Below are positions 22,977 to 35,400 of a DNA stretch of 64,000 bases, piece by piece (within the stretch, counting starts at the first letter, position 1; each line of letters opens with the position of its first letter). The stretch comes from Ciona savignyi (taxonomy: Eukaryota; Chordata; Ascidiacea; Phlebobranchia; Cionidae). The stretch is taken from positions 1,361,843 to 1,425,842 of the forward strand of contig CH002917.1 of assembly GCA_000149265.1 (NCBI GenBank), given 5' to 3'. Below the pieces are notes generated by a model. That model did not search any database and was not told where the DNA came from. It saw only the letters and a list, made by a program, of their open reading frames with translations. A program made the translations under genes and the position numbers.

Positions 22977-23481
22977 TTGTACGCGCTTGTACGTTGATTT
23001 ACTTGTACAAGTGTCGGAATTTGGTTAGTAAGGATTATATTTTTATTGGGTTTTAATAAGTTCTTGAGGTATATAGAATGTAGTTCTTCTACGAACAGTA
23101 TCTCTTTGTAGAGTGTTAAATAATTGGAGTGAAGCGGTAACTAGTGATCGCGTTTATTTAATTTTTCGATCGAACTTACACTCAGGGGTTCGTATTAGCT
23201 TGTGCGGTAGTCGCGTCGTGTTAGGTAGATTTTCCGACTACCCTTTTGACTAAACCCCCCTACGTATTAGTAAAGTAATTTGACAATTGCCCGATCTTAA
23301 CTCTCTTGCGTTTTCTCATTGACGAAATTAAACACCAGGATTTAATCCTGAAGTCTACTTTAGTGGAAGAGTTGGGCTAGTAACTTTACAATAGCGTTTT
23401 AGTCGTTAACTCACTTCTTTCATTTCAGTATAGAATTAGTTTCGTTCGTACTCTCGCACAAACCGCTGAAAGCTAGCGACC

Positions 23482-26400
23482 ATGTATCGATCGGTTCTCT
23501 GCGTTCTCCTTGTCTCATACACCATGCAGTCAGTTGCAAGATACGTCGAGCCGAGATGCTTGATCCCCGACTCCGAGAAGACGAACTGCGGACATCCAGG
23601 CATCCAGCAGCGGCAGTGCGAGGAAAGGTAAGCTTGATCATTTACCATGTTTGATGTTTTTTACAGGGGTGGGGGGGGGGGGGTAACATTTGTTAAAACT
23701 AGGTTGAAATTCTATTTTAGTACGGTAGTGTGGTCATATGGTTAAGGCGATCGGCACATATATTGACTACAGATCCCATCATGGGTTCGAAACTTGGCTC
23801 GTTTAAAAAATCTTTTATCCAAGTTATGTCAAAGAAAGATATAACGGTGGTCGTTTTAAATTAAACGGGATATGATCACCGCCCGGTTGCACCATTTATT
23901 TCCTGATTTTTTATATTGTAATAATTTAAATAAATTATGATTTCCGCTGAAACTGGGTGTCGATATTAGCTCGCCCTACGGCAAGAGTAATGACATGAGC
24001 GGGGATTGAACCAAGAACCTGTCTACTATGATATCCACTCCCCCACACACTACGTTACAAAGCAAAAAAACAGAGTGATCCAACATGTTTATATAGCCTA
24101 CCAATATCCTTAAAGTTCCCAACAAAATAAAGCTGGATAGTGTATGGTTCACTTCATATACTTCCTATATTATTTGTATAACTTTTTATTATAGATCCAA
24201 GTTTCGAAATCGTCACTACGACCGTTTCTTTTATAAAACTCGATATATGTATCGGTCGCGTTAACCATTCGGCCACACGACCGTACACTACCTATATTTT
24301 TATATCTATAGCGCTAAATATGTGTTTCACACAGGGGGTGCTGTTTTAACAACGAGCCAACTGGAGTGCCGTGGTGTTATCAAGGTAACCAACTAAATAG
24401 GCTGGTTTTGACCGTATTTTAATTTGTTGTCATACTGGCCCTGCTTCGAAAACAAGCTCACTTTGACTTCTGTTTTGTGTGCTGTTAGGGTTATTATAAC
24501 TGTCTGTCACATTGACGTATTGGAAAAAAAACATCCGGGGAAAAAAGCTCTCAATATTAAAATGTTTTTTTTACAGTTAACGATAAGTGTTATGTTTGAG
24601 ACGTTTGGTGGATGTCTTTGTGGATGGAACGATGCAAAGGGTTTATTTACACGGGCAATTGTGACATTACCTCGCGTCTTCCATTGGGTTACTGAAGCTA
24701 GTACAGTGTTATGTTGAAACGTTATTTTCTGTTTTTGTTTAAATCATTAAATTGTGTTAAAACAAGTTCTCTACTTGCAATGCGTAATGGTAAAAACGTG
24801 TCGCCAATTGGTTTACATCCATTAACCTAGAGTTTGACGGTGCTTATCTAATCCACCGAACATTTACCTCAACTATACCGACGCCTTTCACCCACAGCTA
24901 AAGTAATCCGAAACTTCATGAGACCAACCCAGTTCCGACCGATTTTCCCTACCACCCCAACCCAACCACCCGTCATGCCAACAACCACCGCCGCTCCGAA
25001 CACCACAACCACAGCCGCCCCAACCACCACAACAACAACCACAACGGCGGCACCAACTACAAGACCAACCACCACCAGGGCGCCCAATACGCGCAGTAAC
25101 CCGCATAAAATGAGCATCCTTGCGTTGGTTCAAATGATAAGAGACGGGGTTCCGCAAGATATTATCAACAACTTACTCGCCGACGGTAAAGTCATATAAT
25201 ATGTTCTAGTCACACAAACAAGGTTATGACACATATTTATATTCGTTTAAGGTTATTTAAATGTTTGTGATATCTTTTTATTCATTTATTATCGTTAACA
25301 ACAGTGACAGAATCGCTGTATAAACGACATAACTGTAAAAAGGGTAGTGTGAGAATTATGGAACATTAAATGCACGTCGCCATTAAGCTGCTATTAGACA
25401 CGTCATTTTGGTGGCGCGTGACAAATAAATGGGCGGCGTGGGTTTTTCGAAGCTACTGCGAAATTGCTTCTCGATCTCTTTGTTTTCTCACATCTTCCCT
25501 AGATCTAACATTGTCGACCACAAGGTTAATTCGCAGGACTTCAATTTCAAGCGAACTTTATCCTAAAATTATTGTAATTTTTTCAACCATTTCGCTGAAA
25601 CAACTTTCACGGTACCCCTGATAAATGGCTGGCTAAATTGTGGTAAATCCGGCAGAGATATTTACATCGTTAAGTCCTTCTAAGTTAAATGATAACAATG
25701 TAATAACAGCTAAGGGTCAGAGAGAGCGGACGTATCACATATCATTTGTGCTATTAATCGGATTACTCCGGATTTCTCTAGTTTAATGTTTGCCAAGACT
25801 ACAGGCCCGCAAAATCCGTTCGCATTGTGGATATGGTAATACTCATGCATTCTATTTAAATAAGACATTGCGATTATGCTTCTAATTTTAAATAACTATG
25901 TCTAGTTTGGGACTGTTTCTTCTATACAGCGTTAGTTCGCTTGCTCACTTTGAGTGACATGTTTTTTTTTACGTTTTGACAAAAAAAAACGCGCAGTAAA
26001 TGATAAAAATTAATAACACACTTTTCAATTAACACATTTTTTGTTGGAACATTGTTGTATTTGGTGTAGATAAAATATGTTACCAGTAGTCCGTATCATC
26101 ATTTGAATATAATTCTTTGTAATAATGTTGTACTGCAACCCGTCTAGACACAGGGCCGCTTGTAATGACGCCTTGCGAGTTGCAGGGTAGTATATATTAC
26201 TAATGAACCCTTAGATTTCTTTGTACGTGACATAATTTGTTTTTAGTTTTTAAAGTCATATAAACAATTTTAAAGTCATTTGTAAAAAAGTTTCGCTAAA
26301 AATTACCCAGTAGTTACTCTTTGAAAATTCCGCAATATTTATTGTAGTAGAATATATCAATTCCATCAAATTACACACCGAAATTACACAGCTGTAATAC

Positions 26401-29400
26401 TACTTCAACGGCCACCATTTTTTTTAATCCAAATTACCTTTTCGTGCCAAAATAATATTTCTAAAGTCATAAATTATCTTGCAGCTGTACCCAACGGCGA
26501 ACTTATGTTTGCTTTGAGAGATGGAAGACTGGATCGCAATGAATATCTGAGATTGATGAAGGGTAAGTAGCATGGATAGTGTTGTAGATAGGCAAACTCA
26601 TTACTATCAATTACGACAAATCTTACGGCCCGTATTACAGATACTAAAATGAAAACAACTTCTCTTCCATGCAACTAGTGTATTTTTATTTTTTCATTTT
26701 TATTTTTTTATGTGGGTTTAGCGGCCACGTCTAATTATACGGAAACTTGATAACTGAATGTTGTTAAGACGTGTTCTGACGACTGTCGTTTTGCCGTTTT
26801 TTCGTTTTTCGAATTTTTATCAGAGGTCCTTTACGTTTTCATCGTGGAAATAAAAAATAAACTAAACTATACTTTACCTGTTTATTAAAATTAAATGCAA
26901 CTATGTGTTTAATTAAAATTGTTTCTGCTCCTGTAATGTTTCTAACCCTAACCAATGCTATCTTTTCAGGACCTGGAATCAACTTTAACGCACTGGTGGC
27001 CTACCGTCTAACCGGTGGTAACGTCAATTCTATGATTTACGAACGATTAGCAAGGACATACGGTATGAACTTCGAAAGTTTATTATTCTACTTCTAATAG
27101 CCTAATTTAACCGTCCACCGCTAAATGCAAAGTACATACCATAAACTAAAACTCATTAAAAGTGCAAATACTGTCTAATATACAACAGCAGGACTTTTCA
27201 GCCAAAAAATAAATGTCCAATTGTCTTGTGAAGTTTTCCTAAGAATATTTTGTTTCAGTGATTACTCTTTAGCGGAGTATAGTAATTGGCTCAACTAAAA
27301 TACAGATATATCAATGATTAAAATACCTTAATCAGCTCGTGGTAAGAGTAAACGGTAGTAAGGTATAACGGTTGTTTATTGCGGGTGTACAACGTATCCC
27401 TGTTCCAGGTGTCGACTCTATGGCAGTTCAACTGATGATGTCAAACAGAAAAGACGCGGCGGCGCGACATCTAGCGGCAAGAATGACACGTGAGGATTCA
27501 TTTTATAGGATAGGATACTTGAGTCATAGTTAACCCCAGGTTGTACGGTTGTGTGGCCGAATGGTTAACGCGACCGAAACATATACCGAATTATATACAA
27601 AAAACGGCCTTAGCAACCAACCCATTTTGGGTTCGAAACTAAGCCAGGTAAAAAAAAATAAAAAAAATGGTTTCACCCCAGGGGTAGAAAAACGTAATGG
27701 GCGTGCTACGAAACATATTTTGTTAGATAACGTTGTGTCGACAGTAAATGTACGCTATTACAGTGTGTTAAATATGTTTGGAGGTTGCTATGAATTTCGT
27801 TCAAGCACTACACCACTGGATTCAAGTAATATCCTCAACGTGCCTTTTTCCACACAGTTTACTACTTATCGACTGATTTTGTTCCCAACAACATACTTCT
27901 GTCTGCGGTCTGTCGTCGCTCTTACCATTTAACTAACCCACTGGGTATTTTAATTGAATATTTTTTGTTAATTTTTACTGGGTTATGTTTTGAACCAACA
28001 ATGGGCAAATCGTTAAGGCCATTTTTTGTATGTAATTTCGTGTGCATCGCTGGCCCAATCCATTTAGCCACGCGAGCGTTCTGTATTTATTTATTTATTT
28101 TACCAGGCTAAGTTTCGAACTCAAGATGAGCTGGCCACAAGATCATTTTTTAATATTTTCTTTACCTGACTAAGGTTCGAACGCGTAGAGGCTTGTCACT
28201 AAAACCGCCTATCGCATGGAACGGGGCATATGTATCGGTTGATTTACCATTCGGCCCGCTTACCACCTTTTTTTTACTGGTCTTAGTTTTGATCCCATGA
28301 TGAGCTCGTCACAGTCTGTTTTTTTTTTATATATGGAATTGATATATGAATCGGTTGCGTTAACCTTTTGGCCACACGACTAATGTTGTTTAATCCAAGT
28401 AAAGACAACGACAGTCCTGTCTGGCAACAAGTGACTGATCAGTAACAGTTTTAATTATTTCAGCCACCTCGAACGCGAATCCACTCAACAGTCTTATCCT
28501 TCGTGCCGTGACGTCAGGCCAAGGTTTAACTCGCACAAACGTCATGGACTACTACATCGACCAAACCTACCGAAGCCGTAAGAAAAAATAGTTCCTTATT
28601 TACGACCAAACGTCGGTTTATCTCTCCTTATGGGGGTGTTGTGAAGAATATATCATAATATTGTTATAGGTGTATGTGATAGTGAAAAGACAGTTTGACA
28701 ATTGACACTCCCTCCATTGCTCGAAAATAAGCATTGTTCTCCGGCGAATTCTTTTCTAATCAGGAAGAATTTAAAGTCGTCAGATTACCATGTTTCAACG
28801 ATTACCTTGTGTTAACTGACTGGTTATTCAAACTATTGTTCAGACATTTATACCTATTTAGCTCAATCCAGCCGACCGGGCTAAGGCTACCGTACAGTGC
28901 GTTGCCAAAGGACACCGCTGAGGAGCCAGTAGTTGGTTTCGAGCCCACAAACCTGCTTTGTGCGACGCTCAAACTGGTTTAACTGAACATTCGGACTTAA
29001 TTGGGTAAAGTTTTCTTAGCAAATCTTCCGTTGTATTTTGCAGACTCCCGTTTGGCAAGGGAGGCGCAGAAGGCGATCGTAAGAGGCGACTTGAGGACCG
29101 CGGTCAGTTTCATGTTACTCGATGCAAACCGTGGAAGACGAAGTAAGTATAACACAACCGGAGTATGAGCCACATTTTCGCCAAACTTCTAATATAATAT
29201 CAGAACGACTATATTCCGAGTTTTCCCGGTTAGTCTGGTGGTTTAGTGACGCCTTTCTGAAAAGTATCTCTAGCTAGGCGGTTGTGTCCTTGGGCAAGTC
29301 ACTTATCGGACATTGCCTGAAAGCAGCGGATTAACGGGTTCTACCAAATTAAAGAAATGTGTGAATCATACACAACACACTGTTCTGCTCCCCCCGAACC

Positions 29401-32400
29401 CTCATCCCCCCCAAAAAATTATACTATTCCTAACGCAGCTTGACGACTAAAATCTACTATGTGATTTTTAACTTACTTTTTCATTAGTTTTCGTTTCGAA
29501 ATAAAAACATTGAAAAACTAAAAAAAAAAATCGCATTTAAAATCTCAGAAATTTTCTTATAAAACAAAAAAATCATTAAAATACGTATCAAATATTGTCG
29601 AATTTTTTTTCCAGCATTCAACGAGTCGTACGAACGAAACGAGGCGCTTTTCGCCTTCATGGTCGACAACCAGAAATCTCACCCGGGAAGAATCAATCCT
29701 GGTATAATTATGTCTCTCGCCCAGGATCAGAAGATTAACGCTCTTCCCGACAAAGACTTTATGGAGCTCTTTGGAGTTTCGGCCTTCGGTTCGTATTTTG
29801 TGCGAATTCGTGTTGTTAGGGTATGTAGGATCATCTGCTATTGGCGTATCTTGTACGGATAAGTTATTTAAGATGGCAAAGAAGAACGCGTTAGAAACGT
29901 GCTTGAAATTGCCTTAAACCGTTATCGAGTTGCTTTTTTCTAAAACATTAAGAGTCACTTTTTATTTTGTTTACGTTATCATTCCACTGGGTTTAAACAA
30001 TAACAACCATCGGCTGCCCTCCCTCCCAAAAAATCAAATTTTGTTCTTTATTTTAAACTGTATTCTGTGTCAGGCTCGGCCTACGAGATTAAAACGACAG
30101 CCCTACTTGTGGTGAACGGTCGTGGAAAATGGAAAATCAAATATAGAAAAGTAGGAAACTGCACACTAAATTAAAAATAAGGGTTATTAATGTGGCTGGG
30201 GTTACTTTGGGGTTATTAACGTGGCTGTGGTTAGTAATGGGGTTGAGGTTAGTGTTCGGGACAGGTTAAGAATTAGTTCCCCTACTTCCAGTGTGTAGCT
30301 TTACCTTCCCCCTCCCTACCTTTAGTGAAACGTTTGTTTTTGCAGATTACGTGTGCGCCGCTCATCAGCCCTCCCTCCGCCTGCCGTGCTCTAAACTGCG
30401 AGGGAATACTTACCATTCTTCCCTTGACTGCATCAACGCTGGATGTTGCTTGGCGCAAGCATCGTTCCCAGATGAACGACCAATCTGCTACGATAACCTG
30501 CTAGGAGGCGTCGGTGAGTAGGATAGGACAGAATACATGTTTTATATCCTTGAATAGGAAAACGTTGGGTTATACACGGAAATCGTCAGATTACTTAGTA
30601 CCCACCAAAATGAGTTATTGTGGTGTGTTGTATATGATTGTGAAGTTCTCCCCGTTTTATGGGTACCTAATAATTCTTTCGCTCCATGTGATGTATATGA
30701 TTGTAAAGTTCTGTTTGTTTTATTAGTACCCATTAAAACTACTCCATACGACGACCGCAAAAGGTCTTGCGCAAGGTCACAACGACCAATTAATATTCCT
30801 TTTAATCCTACAAATGTCACGTTGAGAATAGGGAACTCTTTTACCGCATAAGAAAAATATTAGAGTCATATAGAAAAGAAATGTTTTACTATACTTTGAC
30901 CCTTTTGCTGTTATTTACCTGTTTTCAGTGTAAAAACAACGTACAAAATTGCATTTCGTTTCAATGTGGAAAGCTATAAGCTTTTGGTATTACAAGTAAC
31001 ATACAGAGTTTACATGAAACAAAAACGAACCATTTTCGAAGTTCGAAACGCTTCAATATGAAAAGTTAACTCTTTTGATTTAGTCTTGTTAATTATTCTC
31101 ACAGGTGTCGGTTTGGTAAAGCACATTTGGGACGAGGATTTCATCATCAGAACCGTGTTCAACAACCAACTTCCAACCTTGGAGAGCTTCTACCCCGATG
31201 GAATCCCTTGTAAGTAATACTTATGTCGGGTATTGCAATACAATTTAACATGTTACTACCGGAGATCAGGTATTCGTGGAATTAACACTTGAACAGGATA
31301 ATTGAACCGGCTAAATTAGCTCTTACTGGGCTACTCTTGCACTGTGTATTAAGTGGTATTAGACCGAAAACTATACCAGGGGTCAAATCTTATACAGTAT
31401 TTTGGGTAATGTAAATAAAAATCTCGATAGCATTAGTTGTAGCATTGTTTCGGGTGCAGTTAATGTCTTATTGTACCTTTAACTGCATATAGACGAATTA
31501 ATCCAAAAAGAGGGGACACTGGCTTAGCAAAATAATATGAAAAATAGGACATTGGTTTAGCAAATCATGTGCGAAAGCAGTCCACCGCACATACCGGAAC
31601 GGACAAGTGATACTTGTAGAGCCATTGGTAAAGCGTTATGAGGTGGTGGATTCAGATCCCAGTGGTGGCAGATTTTTCATTTTAATAGCCCTTAATATTC
31701 TAATTAACCATCAGGGATTCCAAGCCGAGATGTTCCAGCTAGTCTTTCCAACGCCGGTGCTCTTGACCCGAATCAACCAAACTGGTTTGGATCTTTAAAT
31801 GTCAACGGTGTTATGCTGCACCCCAGGCCTACTGGACTGGTATGTTATAAATACAACGCTTTTGGTCGCTTTGTATTACCTTTCCTACTGGTAGGTTTCC
31901 TTAAAATAGATATATTAATATTAAGGATAGCTTCGGATATCATGTTTTATAAAGATGGATAATCGCAAGGTGCATGCACCAGCACACGCACAATCGTCAG
32001 ATTAACCCGTGCCCAACGTAAGATGTCTTAAGCCTTGGAAGTGGAGACGTTCCGTTAATTTTAATACATTAGTAAAAGTGTGTTGCAGCGAACTCCGCTG
32101 AGTTCACTACCAATGCACAGTACCAACTCTTGATCGGTTAGTTTCGATGGTGAAACCCTTTGGCTGCTTTCTTACCGCCGACGGTCTTAAAGATTGAGCT
32201 ATCCCAACCGGATTTATGAATGTTTAGGTTCTGTGGAGCAAGCTAATATGCCAATTTGTCTGTATTCACACGGCTTATTCTTATATTTCAACCTGTTCTG
32301 GAAGCCTCCTTTGTTATTTTCAGCATATTACGGTATTTTTCAGCCTATCGGACCGAACAAATTCCGTCCCAACTTCGTATGGACGCCCCACGGACCTACG

Positions 32401-35400
32401 CCCTTCCCAACCCTAATGCCCCAAGACGGTTCCCGTGAGTGATTTTAAATTTAGCTTTGATAGTCAGACCTAAGAAAATTGCTGTATGTTTTTATTACGG
32501 GGCTTCCCTTTGCATTTAACACCACTTTATTTATTAATTATCGCTATGGCGGTTTTACGTCGAGCTGTATGTCAGTCAGGTGCGTTAAGTCTAATCTGAT
32601 TTGACTACTGGCGGAAATTTTGTTTATTTGCATTTAAAATAAAGCAGCAATACCGCACGCACCTTTTTTGGGGTTAAGTTAGACCAGCATAAAATCAAGC
32701 TTAATCATGTTTACGTGTAGACGGGGCTAATAACCAAAAAAACTTATTGTTGTACGGTCGTGTGACCGAATGGTTAACGCGACCGATACATACACCGACT
32801 CTTATACAAAAAGCGGTCCTCGTGACGACCCATCAAGGGTTCGAAACTTGGCTCGGTTAAAAAAAAAGCTTATTGGTAAATTGTTCTGTATTCCCAGGTG
32901 TTGTGCCGGCAGTAACAAGCTCTCCTGGTGTTGTGGGCGGTCCCTATGTCCCTCCTGCAGGATCATCACCAAGTAAGTTGTTGTTTTAAGATCGAAAACG
33001 TAAATTAAGAAGTTTTAAAATCGCCGTAAATATTGCATGTTTTGGTAACTGCAATATACATTTTACTGCTTCAGTTCATCCCTTTGTTTCACTGGTTTCC
33101 GACGATGTCCACTAAGTGAGCTTTTTAATGGTAAAATGGATTAACCACCCCTAACAACCTTATTTAGCTCTTTAAAATAAACGTTTAGAATAACTGCCGA
33201 ATATAAATACGCACAATAGCTCGGAAAAATTGACTGGAAAACTAGACGATGAACGCCCGTCCTACCACAATATGCTTATGCATAACAAACGTATCCGACC
33301 CTTCAAATAACGGAGAACTCTTCCACAGTTGTCATGGGTCTCAATCTAAACAACATGGCGTCCTGCCGCGGCGTGCAGAGGAATGATAGGTACGAATGCA
33401 TGCCGAACTTGCAGTCCATGGTGCCCGGTGGAGAGGCGGCTTGCGGTCGACTGGATTGCTGCTTTGACCCAGTCTGGAACGATATGAGCGTCCCTGCCTG
33501 CTTCAGGAAAGCTAACTACGGTAAGTATACATTGAACGAGGTTCGCACCGTCAATGTCTTACTCTCTAAATGTTCAATATTGCTATACAGTTTCTGACAG
33601 TGCAATATTGTGCTACAGTGCTATATTGCAGCACTTAGTGTTGCTATTTTCTATCTACATAACATATCGCATATTAAATGAATCAAGTTAAGCGTTTGAG
33701 GGCGACACAAGTGTTTTTAAAAAGACCCCTTATTTTTAAGAGAAGTTAAAGTGTTAAACGTGTCAGTTGAGCGTAAACTTTGTCATAAAAAGTTTTAATT
33801 CCACAGGCCAATGTCACTCAGTTGCACCTGCAGATCGACAGGACTGCGGAGAAGCCGGTAAGATATGTCAATTGTTTGGTGATTTGACGCTTATGCATTG
33901 TCTGGTAAGGGGAATGGCTTTGGCTTGTCATTCGAGGTGGTGAATCGGAACCAATCGATTGTATCGCTGGGCAATGCAGTTAGCGAAGTTTTCTTAAATC
34001 CTGTGGTCAACTAAATTGAACTTAAACCGAAACCCTGTATACAGCGTTTAGCTCTAGTAGCCCTGCTGCGAGCAGTCAACTTACAATATTTTAAGTTGTT
34101 TAACCCACAAGAATATATACTTGAGCCAAAAGCTGTGGGAATTACGTCCAAGTAAAACGTTTTTGCAATCACGGTGTTGGCTCTTGCAATCAAGTTATTT
34201 ATCAACTCGTAGTTATGGTGTTCCAATCCCCGAACAGCAACTTTAATTCACCCTCCATTTTAACGCGACAAACCACCTTCCAGGTATAAGCCAGGAGGAA
34301 TGTATCTCCAATCCCCGATGCTGCTACGACAGCACTATCAATCCAGCTCGATACAGATCGCCCGTGCCATGGTGTTATTACAAACTACGTGAGTTTTACG
34401 ACCTATTCTTAGAAAGTTTGTTGCAAAATATTTTTTTTACAATTCACACTTTTTACGGCAAAAATAGGCAGCAAGTAATTTATTAAGCAGGAATACCCCA
34501 ATGTTATCTTGTAATCTTAAACGGAATTGCCGTTTTTTTTAATCGATAAAGCAAACCATTTATCATTAAAGTATTTATGAAACTAGGTAAAGTTAGTTTA
34601 AATTTCCTGCTCAATATAATAAAACATTTTCTCCTTTTTACAGCGCATTATGGTAGTGACACTCAAAACGTTCAGATCGTAACATTACTATCCCATTCTC
34701 TTTGCAGAATCTTTTGTAACGGAGGAAGAAAGATGCTCAAGGGTTGCACACGCCAACAGAATCGGGTGCTTCCCCGTAAATTCAATGAACGGACGTACGT
34801 TTTATGTTTTTCTCTTTTTTAAACTTTTTTCATCTGCTGATTACAAGTCAGATTTAATTGAAATTGGTCTATTTATTGGGTGTGATATTTTTTATGTTTG
34901 TAGAACAACCGTAAGCACCTGCAGTCATGAACAGCAAATAGTGCCCAACTTAAATTAGATACACCTAGGTTTATCTCAAAACCCACACACTGTTATATGT
35001 TGATTTCTAATTAAATAATGGTCTTGGCCAGTCCATCATGGGTTCGAAACTTTTCCCGTTTGGTAAACTTTCGTTCCCATTGTGCATCGAACTATAGGTC
35101 GCCTGTAATTTCCTTCAATGAATCCATTTTCTTGCAGTGGACATTAACGACGTTGTGACGAGACAGACGTGTGAATCTGGTTCGGGATGCTGCTACGAGC
35201 AGGTGACACTAAGCTTCCTCGAGCGAGGGTTGGGAGTCCGGAAGCCTCCCACCTGCTACAAGAAAATGAGTAAGTCGTAGACCAGGCCGCACCTGCAACC
35301 AGTGCCTACCTTTATAAAGACTATAATTAGATATGGGCCTAAAAACAACCAGTGCCTACCCATTGGCTATAATTAGATATGGGCCTAAAATATAGATATT

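Noticed and set aside
24869-25157. Val/Gly-rich minus-strand frames
   Set aside because: They are the antisense shadow of the Thr-rich linker exon of the trefoil gene.
27541-27657. Possible tRNA gene (box A and box B like motifs)
   Set aside because: No acceptor stem or anticodon arm can be drawn, and near-identical copies are scattered through introns, so it is a tRNA-derived SINE.
32323-32343. Alternative acceptor for the trefoil exon at 32344
   Set aside because: Using the upstream cag would shift the frame and lead to an early stop; only the acceptor at 32343 keeps phase 0.
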